Source of the DNA: JAGLOK01 sp963676355
GTDB taxonomy: Bacteria > Bacillota > Clostridia > Christensenellales > UMGS416
NCBI GenBank assembly: GCA_963676355.1
Contig: OY781093.1
Span: forward strand, 1,674,001 to 1,738,000
Direction: 5' to 3'
Length of the DNA: 64,000 nucleotides
Position numbers and translations under genes: made by a program. Below the pieces are notes generated by a model. The model was given only the letters and a program-made list of their open reading frames with translations, did no database searches and was not told where the DNA came from. Below are positions 16,128 through 24,917 of the stretch, one piece after another. The stretch's first letter is position 1. Each line of letters begins with the position of its first letter.

Positions 16128-17783
16128 ATGAATAAAATGTCTAAATATCTTAAACTGATTATAGTTTTACTGCTTGCATGTGCGATGGTTTCTTGCTCCG
16201 TTTATAAAAGGGGAGTTAAATATGATGATTACCCGGAGCGTGATGTACCAATATATGATGATGCAATAGTTTTTAGCTATGAAATGAAGGGCGACAAATG
16301 CAAGATAAAATACGGCTCCGAAGATGACGTTGACGATATCATGGAGTTTTATCAGGACGAGTTTGAAGACGAAGACTATAGCATTTTTGGCGAAGATATT
16401 GATGACGATGAATATAGCGTTGAAGGTATAATTGATGATATCACTTTTGAAATAGAGGTAGAGGAAGCGAAAAGAGACAAGGAAGAAAAGTACTTTGACA
16501 CTGTTGTGGAAGTTGAGATTATTTTCGACTCGAATGACTATGCAAAAGCTAATGATGATAAAACTATTGATAATGCGGAAGATGACGAAGATAAAACTCT
16601 GGCAGATGGTATATCAAATGAAAGCGACAATACAGTCAAAGTAAAAGCTATAAAAGATATTGTTGAAGGACAGGTATATGAGTCTAAGGGTGGATATATT
16701 ACAGTTGAGTTTGGCAAAATTGAAGTAGAAACCGGCAGTAATGACTATCTTCATATGAAATGCCCTTTGACGGTCACAAACAATTCGGATGAAAAGATTT
16801 ATGTAGCAGTGAATGAAACTTGGACAAATGGACTTTGTTTAGGGGCCTGTGACAACTTTGAGTTGGAAAAAGGTGAAAGCGGTGTTTTGTATGCAGACTT
16901 GGGAGCGTACTCGTATAGATATGCCAAGATAAGTGAAATAAAAGACTTGCTTTTTTATTTGATAGTAAAAGACACAAATGATTATGAAACAATAGACACA
17001 GCTGTTATGAGTTTTACGAATTCTGAAAGTTCATATATACAGCAGGATATAAGCGCATGTCCGGTTGTTATCACATGCGATGATGTAACAATTAGCTATG
17101 GCGGAACTTGGAGCGATGAGCATTTTGATTATTTAGTTTTTTATGCAAAAAACAACGATCCTTCATTTGATATTGAAAATGAATACATTGTCTTAATGGA
17201 AAATATCATTTTAAATGACGGTCAAAATCCAGAGTCGGCTAATGTTTTAACAACTTATGGCGATGCATACTCTATGCTTAGATGCGCCTTTAAGAAAGAT
17301 ATTTATGGTGATCTTTTTAAAGATAAGAGCAGCATTTTGTTCAACGCCAAGCTTAATGTAACGGATTTCGAGTATAATCATATGTATTATGAAGTTGAAG
17401 GAGTCGAGCTTGGTTTAAATGGTTTGACTGTAAAGCCGGGCACTCAAAGCGCAGTAGGCGACACTGAAAACGCTGAAGAAAACAACTATTCAGATGAGAG
17501 CATGGAAAAATTAGTTCAAGATGCACTTGAGATTATTGATGAATATGGAGAGGATAATTTCGTAGAATATTTTACACTTATGCAAGCTGCAGGCGAATAT
17601 AACGACATTACAGAATATGAAGCTGATGTTTTATTTATGGAGGTGCTTATTGTAGGGTCTAAACCAACTGATATTTTTGATGCCAAAGAGATTATGCTTC
17701 GTGAAGAGATGATTAATCAACAGCGTGCTGACGAAATTGCTGCGATATATATGCAGTGGCAGGAAAAAGAAGGCGGAGCTTAA
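16128..17783 (+). CDS. Acidic lipoprotein with N-terminal domain shared with the 39895 gene
   Basis: 551 residues. The lipoprotein signal ends at ACAMVSC. Residues ~25-130 are extremely acidic and match the 39895 protein: YDDAIVF, IKYGSEDDVDDIMEFYQDEF, then an EG-x-x-D block and a TVVEVEI strand. An Asp/Glu linker follows, then a beta-rich middle domain (~180-300, TVTNNSDEKIYVAVNETW), another beta domain, and a C-terminal acidic helix of ~90 residues. It is predicted to be outside the cell, membrane-anchored. Function unknown; the high Asp/Glu content would suit cation binding, which is only a guess. Confidence 0.78.
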   Translation: MNKMSKYLKLIIVLLLACAMVSCSVYKRGVKYDDYPERDVPIYDDAIVFSYEMKGDKCKIKYGSEDDVDDIMEFYQDEFEDEDYSIFGEDIDDDEYSVEGIIDDITFEIEVEEAKRDKEEKYFDTVVEVEIIFDSNDYAKANDDKTIDNAEDDEDKTLADGISNESDNTVKVKAIKDIVEGQVYESKGGYITVEFGKIEVETGSNDYLHMKCPLTVTNNSDEKIYVAVNETWTNGLCLGACDNFELEKGESGVLYADLGAYSYRYAKISEIKDLLFYLIVKDTNDYETIDTAVMSFTNSESSYIQQDISACPVVITCDDVTISYGGTWSDEHFDYLVFYAKNNDPSFDIENEYIVLMENIILNDGQNPESANVLTTYGDAYSMLRCAFKKDIYGDLFKDKSSILFNAKLNVTDFEYNHMYYEVEGVELGLNGLTVKPGTQSAVGDTENAEENNYSDESMEKLVQDALEIIDEYGEDNFVEYFTLMQAAGEYNDITEYEADVLFMEVLIVGSKPTDIFDAKEIMLREEMINQQRADEIAAIYMQWQEKEGGA

Positions 17784-17914
17784 GCTTGATTTAATCGGTG
17801 AATAGTGATATCTTTTGCAGATGCTTTTGGATTTGCGACATTTATAATACTTTTTCTTGCATCATTACAAACAGCTTTTCAATGGAATAAAGCAGCATTT
17901 TTTTATTTTTTTCA

Positions 17915-17986
17915 GAGTTTGCTTTTAAAATGATTATAAAAGGAGGCAACTGGAAGATACGCCTCACTGGCTATAGCTTTATATGA
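17915..17986 (-). pseudogene. Remnant of a TetR-type helix-turn-helix
   Basis: The frame SYKAIASEAYLPVASFYNHF followed by KSKL is a recognisable TetR DNA-binding core (AIA-EA-[VI]-SFYNHFKSK). It ends in a stop right after KSKL and has no upstream helix 1. It is therefore a relic. The rest of 17784-18070 shows nothing further. Confidence 0.5.
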
Positions 17987-18070
17987 ATACAAAAAGAATA
18001 AATAAAAGATGAAAGTAAAGGGAAAGTATAATATAATATTATGGAAAAAACACATTAAAAAGGAACATAA

Positions 18071-19708
18071 ATGATAAATAAACATAAAACGAAAATGAAA
18101 GAAATAATAGCGATATATGCTATAATTCCAATTCTGTTTTTGTTTTTCTTCCATAAAAAGGTCTCCGGTGCTCATGTAAATTACGAATTTATATTGCTCA
18201 TAATTTCTCTTTTTGTAAAAAAAATCAGAGAAAATATATTTACTAAAAATTACCTCACCAGCTCTTTGATAATAACAGTCATACTCACTGGAGTTTCATT
18301 TAGAAGCTGGCAGGGTGAAGGAATTGTATTTGTGTTGACTCTTGTGATGTTTTTCATAATTACAAGAGGGCTTATCGGATTGCTTTTATTATTAAAAGAA
18401 TCCTTAGAAATAAAAGATGGGTTTGATTCGCTAAAGCCACGACAAGCATTTATAGAAGTATTTGTAGCAGTTTTTATTTCCCTTGTAGCATTTTGGCTAT
18501 ACAGGTATTATCCTTCGGGAATAAGTCCGGATATTATATATCAAAGAGAGCAAGTGCTGGGAAACTTGCCATTTACTGATATTCATGCTCCGTTTCACAC
18601 TCTTATAATAATGGGTTTTAATAGCATAAGAGACAGCAATAATATAATCGTTTTGTCAAATATATTTCTAATTTCCTTGATGGCTGCTCTTTTCGCGGAT
18701 TATTTTTATAAAAAGGGAATAGATGTTAAGTGGCTGATTGTTTTATATGTAATTTTCACGTTTACGAAAATGACCATCTATTATATGTATCCGTATAAAG
18801 ATATCCCATATACGCTAGTACTTGGTATGGTTACATACCTTTTGATGCGGATAATGGACGGCGCTGAGACGAAAATTGTCCATAGCATAGTTTTTGGGAT
18901 GCTGCTTACGTTGTGCTGGTATCTTCGCTACAATGGCATAATATGCACCGCTTTCGTGTCGATATATTTGATTTATATGTTTATAAAAAAACGGCTAGTT
19001 AAGCAGTTGATTGCTTTTATTTTGTCATTTGCCATATTGTCGGTGGGGATTCACTTTATATTATATGACGTTATGAAATGCGAACATGTTGAAAACGGAT
19101 TTTCTGTGCAGGTGTTTGGCTCGGGAATATCTTCGGTTGTAGCCCATGACGGAAACATAACGCAAGATCAGCTTAATGAGGTTGATGAGATACTGGGTCT
19201 TGAATGGATAAATGAAAATTATGATGAATGGGCAACCAAAAAACTAATCTGGGAAGTTGAAACAAATGACCCGAATGGATTTTTCAAAGAACCTAAAAAT
19301 CAGGTGTATAATAACTTCTTTGTTGTTGGTATGGGCAAACATAGGTCTGAGGTAATCAAGCTGTATCTTAGTCTTTTTATAAAAAATCCTTTGATATGCA
19401 TGAAGGATTTCGCCCTTAATACATATCACATTTGGGGATATGAGAATTCATTTAGCAATATATTCTTGTTATCTATTTTGCTGCTTGCCACTTTTGTGTT
19501 TTGGAAAGGCAAAAATTCAAAGGCATATTGGATTGTATTTGTACCAGTTGTTGCAAATATTTTATCCATTGCAATTTCTACAATAACAAAAGAGCTTAGG
19601 TATCTGATGCCAACAACCACACTGTTTGTTCCACTGTTTTTGTATGTCATATCAGCAAAATCACAAATGGAAGATAGCGTTGGCAAAAGAAAAGAGATTG
19701 GCTTATAA
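18071..19708 (+). CDS. Large polytopic membrane protein (DUF6020-like)
   Basis: 545 residues, ~12 transmembrane segments. It is a distant relative of the 35530 gene in this window: both have an SPD motif in the first large loop (YYPSGISPDIIYQ here) and a YKDIPYT motif before a later helix. The layout of early acidic loop and many spans resembles GT-C glycosyltransferases; I associate the family with DUF6020 with modest certainty. AAAAGGAA stands upstream of ATG 18071. It is a single gene. Substrate and pathway cannot be read from the sequence. Confidence 0.7.
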   Translation: MINKHKTKMKEIIAIYAIIPILFLFFFHKKVSGAHVNYEFILLIISLFVKKIRENIFTKNYLTSSLIITVILTGVSFRSWQGEGIVFVLTLVMFFIITRGLIGLLLLLKESLEIKDGFDSLKPRQAFIEVFVAVFISLVAFWLYRYYPSGISPDIIYQREQVLGNLPFTDIHAPFHTLIIMGFNSIRDSNNIIVLSNIFLISLMAALFADYFYKKGIDVKWLIVLYVIFTFTKMTIYYMYPYKDIPYTLVLGMVTYLLMRIMDGAETKIVHSIVFGMLLTLCWYLRYNGIICTAFVSIYLIYMFIKKRLVKQLIAFILSFAILSVGIHFILYDVMKCEHVENGFSVQVFGSGISSVVAHDGNITQDQLNEVDEILGLEWINENYDEWATKKLIWEVETNDPNGFFKEPKNQVYNNFFVVGMGKHRSEVIKLYLSLFIKNPLICMKDFALNTYHIWGYENSFSNIFLLSILLLATFVFWKGKNSKAYWIVFVPVVANILSIAISTITKELRYLMPTTTLFVPLFLYVISAKSQMEDSVGKRKEIGL

Positions 19709-19844
19709 ACTAAAGGGCTTTTTGCTGCATGAGGATTAAGCTTTGGATGAGTTTAAAGTTCCTTTTGAGAAAATGACTTAAAACTTCACCCTTCCTTTTT
19801 TCGACTAATTTTGGTATGATATAAAACTATAAAATAAAGGAACT

Positions 19845-21557
19845 ATGGGGAAAAATCAGATGAAACTTAAAAATCAGTTTTTCTATACACTAAGGCAGGA
19901 AGCGGCCGATGAAGATTCAGTAAGCAGCAATCTTTTGGTGCGCGCGGGGATGATTAAAAAATCAAGCTCCGGCGTTTATATGTTTTTGCCGCTAGGGCTT
20001 CGCGTGCTTAAAAAAATAGAGGATATCGTGCGTGAGGAAATGATAAACGCTGGCTCGCAGGAGCTGCTCATGCCATCGCTTATTCATGAGGAGATATATG
20101 AAAAAAGCGGAAGAGCTGCAGCCTTTGGCCCAAGCATATTTAAGCTCAATGACAGATATGAGCGCCCATATGTTTTAGGGCCTACACATGAAGAGCTTTT
20201 TGCGATAGCTGCCAAGATGAAGGTGAATTCCTACAAGGATTTGCCGTTTAACATATTCCAGTTCCAAAATAAATTTCGCGATGAACCAAGGCCAAGGTTC
20301 GGGCTTATCCGTGTGCGTGAATTCATAATGAAGGACGCTTACTCGTTTGATAAAGATATGGAAGGTTTGGATGAGTCATATAGCAAGATGTTTGAGGCGT
20401 ATAAGAACGTTTTTGACAGGTTGGGAATCAACTATGTAATAGTTAAAGCTGACACTGGCGCTATGGGAGGACACCTGTCCGAGGAATTCCAAGCAGTTTG
20501 CGACATAGGTGAGGATATCCTTGTCATGTGTGATAACTGCGACTATGCATCAAACCTAGAGGTGGCGGAAGTCGTATCAGAGAATTCAGAAAAAGGCGTG
20601 GAAGTCGAGATTGAAGAAATACACACACCAAACGCCAAAACAATCGGTGAGCTTGAAGAATTTTTGGGAATACACGGCGAAAACTTCCTTAAGACATTGG
20701 TTTATAAAGTGGATGGCGAACTAATTGCATTTGTGTTGCCGGGAGACCGTCAGGCAAACGAAGTAAAAATTGGCAAGATGTTTAACGCATTGACAGTTGA
20801 GCTCCCTGAGCCTGAGGAAATAGAGCAGGGCACAAATGGTGTTGTGGGATATATGGGACCGATTGACCTTGGTATAAAAGTTGTGGCGGATACTTCGGTA
20901 ATAAACAATAAAAACATGATTACAGGCGCTAATAAAAAAGATTATCACATTAAGAATGTGAGCGTGCCTCGTGATGTGAAATACGCAATGAGCGGAGACA
21001 TTTCAAACATCAAAGAAGGGGACAAGTGCCCCAACTGCGGCGGCAATATAGTCTTTAAAAAAGGCGTTGAAGTAGGCAACACATTTAAGTTGGGCACAAA
21101 GTATTCCAAAGCCTTGGATTTAACCTACGCTGCAGCAGACAATACACTCCACCCTGTGGTTATGGGCTCATACGGAATTGGCATAGGTCGCACTATGGCG
21201 GCTGTTGTGGAGCAGAGTAACGATGAAAGCGGAATAGTATGGCCGATGAATATCGCGCCTTATAAAGTATATATCGTCGTGATTAAAAACACCGATGAAG
21301 CGCAGATGGAAGCGGCTGACAAGCTATACAGCGAGCTTAATGCACTGGGCATCGACTGCATTTTGGATGACCGAAAAGAGCGCGCGGGTGTTAAGTTTAA
21401 AGATGCGGAGCTTATAGGAATCCCGATAAGAGTCACAGTTGGACGTGGCATATCAGAGGGAAAAGTGGAGCTTAAAAAGCGCACGGGCGGCGATATGGAG
21501 GAAGTTGCAGTAACAGATATCGTAGCTAAAATTCAGGAGATAGTTAAAAACGCATAG
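19845..21557 (+). CDS. proS: Prolyl-tRNA synthetase, bacterial type with editing domain
   Basis: 570 residues, standard length. Class II motif 1 (GLRVLKKIEDIVREEM), motif 2 (FRDEPRPRFGLIRVREFIMK) and motif 3 (GIGIGRTMAAVVEQ) are intact. The ~180-residue INS editing domain that clears mischarged Ala-tRNAPro lies between motifs 2 and 3. The C-terminal ~100 residues are the anticodon-binding domain (VYIVVIKNTDEAQMEAADKL..GIDCILDDRKERAGVKF). AAAGGA is only 3-4 bases before ATG 19845. ATG 19860, opening with MKLKNQFFYTL, matches most family starts and is an equally good choice. It has its own terminator at 21571-21600. Confidence 0.97.
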   Translation: MGKNQMKLKNQFFYTLRQEAADEDSVSSNLLVRAGMIKKSSSGVYMFLPLGLRVLKKIEDIVREEMINAGSQELLMPSLIHEEIYEKSGRAAAFGPSIFKLNDRYERPYVLGPTHEELFAIAAKMKVNSYKDLPFNIFQFQNKFRDEPRPRFGLIRVREFIMKDAYSFDKDMEGLDESYSKMFEAYKNVFDRLGINYVIVKADTGAMGGHLSEEFQAVCDIGEDILVMCDNCDYASNLEVAEVVSENSEKGVEVEIEEIHTPNAKTIGELEEFLGIHGENFLKTLVYKVDGELIAFVLPGDRQANEVKIGKMFNALTVELPEPEEIEQGTNGVVGYMGPIDLGIKVVADTSVINNKNMITGANKKDYHIKNVSVPRDVKYAMSGDISNIKEGDKCPNCGGNIVFKKGVEVGNTFKLGTKYSKALDLTYAAADNTLHPVVMGSYGIGIGRTMAAVVEQSNDESGIVWPMNIAPYKVYIVVIKNTDEAQMEAADKLYSELNALGIDCILDDRKERAGVKFKDAELIGIPIRVTVGRGISEGKVELKKRTGGDMEEVAVTDIVAKIQEIVKNA

Positions 21558-21570
21558 TTTAGAATGAAAA

Positions 21571-21600
21571 AAATTCCGGCTCAACGGCCGGAATTTTTTT
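21571..21600. terminator. proS terminator
   Basis: AAATTCCGGC / GCCGGAATTTTTTT hairpin, usable from both sides. Confidence 0.9.
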
Positions 21601-21608
21601 GTATCCAA

Positions 21609-22934
21609 TTATTTTAATTTTGATAGATCGGGAAGGTTTATTTCATCAAATAAAGCAGCAGCGAAATCTTTTTCTTCCATTATTGTGGCGGCTTTGTCTA
21701 GGGTTTCGGTTGCTTTTTCAATTTTAACTGCAGAATTGTATGCAAAGCTTGAGTTTATTACAATCGTTGCGATAAGCAAGCCGATGACTAAAACTATACG
21801 CAAAGCTAATATCGGAGGATTCTTTTTTATCTCAGTTGTGCCATTTCTTCTGTCGGCCTTGGAAAGCACAATGCATAGCACAAGGAATAAGAGTCCGACA
21901 AGTAGAATGATGAGCCCTTGTATAAAGAAATATACGGAGATTCCGCTTGATATATTTTGATATACAGCGAGTATGGATTCCTCGACACCTGACAGGATCT
22001 CAGGAGAGGCGGATAACATATATCTTGTAAACGCCGGAGTAATCATACCGATAAGCCCTGTTGTGAATCCGAGAAGACCGCCTGCCATGAAGATACCGGC
22101 AAGCCACCCGAAAAATTGTGCGGGTTTAAAGGCTGTGAGGATAACAACAAGAATATAAAGCAAGAGGGTTATAAGCAAAGTGTTGAAAAGACTTTGCTTA
22201 ACTATAGCTATGATGTCTTTGATTGCCTCGGCTGGATTGTCTTTGCCATAGTAATCATTTAAAAAGCTATCTAAATCAAGCTCTTCTGCAACGTCTTCTA
22301 TTTTAGCAGCACCTAAAAATAGTTCTCGGGTTATTGCTTCAACTTTTTCATCGTCACTGAGATTGGGATCTAGATTTAAGGAGACTTCAATAACCAACTT
22401 GACCATTTCCGCATCGGAGCCTTCAACGCCCAGTTGGCTTGCTATCGCATTTATCGCGTCTTCATCCAAATTATCGGTAACTGATGTGTCCAATGCTGAA
22501 TAGTTCTCCGCGATAAAATTATAGACAGTAGTAATCTCTTCCTCATAGACTTTGAGCTTTGAGACGATTATGTCTAACACGAATTCTTTGAAGATAGTTA
22601 GCTCCACTTCAGGAAGCTTATCTTCTGCGCCCATAAAGTAGGCGAATGTTCCTTTTGAAAAACCTTGTATAAGCTCTTCAAGCTCGCCAATATCCAGATT
22701 CTCTCTAATATCTTTGGAAGTTATATAGTTTTCAGGATTTTCGCCTAACGATTTTGTGGATTCTGTTACAATCTCATTAAGTATATCTTCTGCGTCACTT
22801 CTGTCGTACATTTCATTAAAAAACTTTGAGGAGAGTACGGTGTTTTGCAAAGTGTTTTGAACTTGTATCACAACAAGAAGTCCTGCCATGGATAATGCTA
22901 TGATAACAAGAAAAATTGTTTTTAAAACTTTCAT
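21609..22934 (-). CDS. Membrane protein with large extracytoplasmic domain
   Basis: 441 residues from ATG 22934, with AAGGAG upstream (longer versions start in non-coding sequence). One N-terminal anchor (TIFLVIIALSMAGLLVVIQV) is followed by a ~220-residue acidic, helical outside domain with repeated DLDxFLNDYYG-like stretches. About four transmembrane helices come next, then a short outside tail. No family recognised. It is divergent from the XRE regulator at 23173, which may control it. Confidence 0.7.
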   Translation of the reverse strand: MKVLKTIFLVIIALSMAGLLVVIQVQNTLQNTVLSSKFFNEMYDRSDAEDILNEIVTESTKSLGENPENYITSKDIRENLDIGELEELIQGFSKGTFAYFMGAEDKLPEVELTIFKEFVLDIIVSKLKVYEEEITTVYNFIAENYSALDTSVTDNLDEDAINAIASQLGVEGSDAEMVKLVIEVSLNLDPNLSDDEKVEAITRELFLGAAKIEDVAEELDLDSFLNDYYGKDNPAEAIKDIIAIVKQSLFNTLLITLLLYILVVILTAFKPAQFFGWLAGIFMAGGLLGFTTGLIGMITPAFTRYMLSASPEILSGVEESILAVYQNISSGISVYFFIQGLIILLVGLLFLVLCIVLSKADRRNGTTEIKKNPPILALRIVLVIGLLIATIVINSSFAYNSAVKIEKATETLDKAATIMEEKDFAAALFDEINLPDLSKLK

Positions 22935-23172
22935 TGAATGCTCCTTATTTTTTATGTACAGTAAATTATACCAGTTATTTATAATAATTAAAACAAACTG
23001 TCTTATTTTTAAGGATAAATATTTGGAAGCAGAGTGTATTGTAGTAAAATAGAGGTATATTTTCTTGGGGGAAACCAATGGTTGCGCAAATACAAACTGG
23101 AATTGGTTGAGGCAACCGCTTCTAAAATCTTATAATGAAACAACAGAAACAACACATGAAAGGATGAATAAA

Positions 23173-23586
23173 ATGAATGTAGCGACTGCAAATAAACTTG
23201 TTAATTTAAGAAAAAGCTTTGGGATGTCCCAAGAGGATTTGGCTCATAAACTAGGCGTTTCGCGCCAGGCAGTATCAAAGTGGGAGCGAGCAGAATCATC
23301 TCCCGACACTGATAATCTCATCGCACTTGCCGGGATATACAACATGTCAGTGGATGAAGTATTAAATACGGACATCGAGATTAAAGAGCGCGAACTATCC
23401 GACATCAAGTCGACAAAATTTTTAAAGAATAAACAGACTGCTTGGGCGGCTGTAGGATCTATGCTGGCAGTAATCTTCATGCTCTACACTGGGCTTGTTT
23501 ACGGCTGGTGGGCGATAAACTGGCTAGGCTTTGTGGCAGTGCCGATATTTTGGTACATACCATTACTGTTTAAAAAAGAGAAATAG
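23173..23586 (+). CDS. XRE-family regulator with C-terminal membrane segments
   Basis: 137 residues from ATG 23173, with AAAGGA 8 bases upstream. The helix-turn-helix is at residues ~8-62 (RKSFGMSQEDLAHKLGVSRQ, AVSKWERAESSPDTDNLIAL). Two closely spaced hydrophobic helices follow (MLAVIFMLYTGLVYGWW, WLGFVAVPIFWYIPLLF). This N-HTH plus C-TM layout is common in Bacillota regulators that sense envelope or peptide stress. Closely similar in type to the 53754 protein. Divergent from the 21609 membrane gene. Confidence 0.87.
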   Translation: MNVATANKLVNLRKSFGMSQEDLAHKLGVSRQAVSKWERAESSPDTDNLIALAGIYNMSVDEVLNTDIEIKERELSDIKSTKFLKNKQTAWAAVGSMLAVIFMLYTGLVYGWWAINWLGFVAVPIFWYIPLLFKKEK

Positions 23587-23596
23587 TATAGTTTAC

Positions 23597-23622
23597 TAAA
23601 GCCGCCTAAAGGCGGCTTTTTT
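23597..23622 (+). terminator. Terminator after the XRE gene
   Basis: AAAGCCGCC-TAAA-GGCGGCTTTTTT. Confidence 0.9.
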
Positions 23623-23730
23623 GATAGCTTAAAAAGCGGGGGTAATATAGTCGGCCATAGCTTACGAGTGTTTACTGAATTTTACTTGTTTTGCGTGACC
23701 AGTAATTTCGATTGGTCGACCGCCAAAAGC

Positions 23731-24753
23731 TTACCTATAAATATGCTCTGTTGTAACCTCGCCGCTATCTGATATGGTTATAAGCGTGCCGCCTTGCATG
23801 TCGTCGTCCGCATAGCAGGTGGGGCCGGTTTTAAGTCCATAAGTTAAGCGGATGCCTTCATATTCAACCGAAAGGCTGTTTATGTGATCGTGTCCGCAGT
23901 AGATGTGCGTTGTTGAGCCTAGCTCTTTTGCAACATCAAAAAGACCAGTGTTTTCTAACGGTGCACAGACCTTTTCACGGTTTTCACCGAATCCATTTTG
24001 TGCCTTTATGTCTCCGCTTTCCCATGCTGTTTGTGCATCGGCAAATTCCGGTGTCGGGATGTGGAAAAATAGCATTGATGGCACTTCCGGCTGGGAAGCT
24101 ATTACACTTTCATACCACTTAATTTGCTCAGGATAGATGTAGTCGTAATACTCTTCATCCTCATATTCTCGCTCGATATTGGAGTCCATCATGATAAGGC
24201 TGTAGATGGGCTTTCCAGATTCACTTGTGATGTTTACCACATAGTTTCCGATGCCCTGAATGTTTGCAGGACCTGAGATGAAAAGACAGTTTTGGGCATT
24301 CTCATATTGATTGCCAAACCACTCTCTATCGCCACGCCCTTCAGTGTCATGGTTGCCAAGGACAATGCTCCACGGGATGCCGTAGCCTTCCATCTGACGG
24401 ATAAATTTCTTTGTCAGCAAGTCGGATATAGGCAGCATGGCGTTATCGCCAGCGGTCATTATAAAGTCTGGCTGAATATCTGCAACAAGTGCATCCACCA
24501 GCTCAAGCGCTGCTTTATCATCCCAAAAGGTTACGCCCATTAGCTGGACGTCCGACAGCAGAAGAATTTTATAATCTTCGCCATCTTTTTTTGCAAGCTG
24601 TTGTATTGTATCCATGTCAAAACCTTTGTTGCTGTCCCATGTTTGCGTGGACACTTCACCCTTGTGACCGACTCGCATATATATCTGGAATGAGCTGAAA
24701 AGGATTGCAACGACTGCGACTATTATTAGTATTATTTTAATTGGTTTTTTCAT
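23731..24753 (-). CDS. Membrane-anchored calcineurin-like phosphoesterase
   Basis: 340 residues from ATG 24753, with GGAG 6 bases upstream. One N-terminal membrane anchor, then the metallophosphatase domain: LLLSDVQL, MTAGDNAML, IVLGNHDTEG, a central MMDSN, FFHIPTPEF and IYCGHDHINS supply the two-metal site. The first metal motif is DVQ instead of the usual DxH, as in the PhoD/Dcr2-like purple phosphatase branch. It probably acts outside the membrane on phosphoesters. It is a single gene. Confidence 0.88.
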   Translation of the reverse strand: MKKPIKIILIIVAVVAILFSSFQIYMRVGHKGEVSTQTWDSNKGFDMDTIQQLAKKDGEDYKILLLSDVQLMGVTFWDDKAALELVDALVADIQPDFIMTAGDNAMLPISDLLTKKFIRQMEGYGIPWSIVLGNHDTEGRGDREWFGNQYENAQNCLFISGPANIQGIGNYVVNITSESGKPIYSLIMMDSNIEREYEDEEYYDYIYPEQIKWYESVIASQPEVPSMLFFHIPTPEFADAQTAWESGDIKAQNGFGENREKVCAPLENTGLFDVAKELGSTTHIYCGHDHINSLSVEYEGIRLTYGLKTGPTCYADDDMQGGTLITISDSGEVTTEHIYR

Positions 24754-24858
24754 ATTATTCTCCATAACGCAACGATTTTATTATTATAGCACGCAGAGGC
24801 GGTGAATGTAATGGGAGTGTAAAACATTATACTTAATTATTGCCTAATAGAGGTGGAA

Positions 24859-24887
24859 AAACCCTGCGGAGTGAATCCACAGGGTTT
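24859..24887. terminator. Terminator after the DEAD-box gene
   Basis: AAACCCTG(C)GGA / TCCACAGGGTTT hairpin, 30 bases beyond the helicase stop on the minus strand. Confidence 0.75.
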
Positions 24888-24917
24888 AGTTTCGCCTATC
24901 GTTAAAGCAACAGATGC

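Noticed and set aside
23065..23172. N-terminal extension of the XRE regulator
   Set aside because: The extra 36 residues are not helix-turn-helix-like and have no ribosome site; ATG 23173 has AAAGGA at 8 bases.
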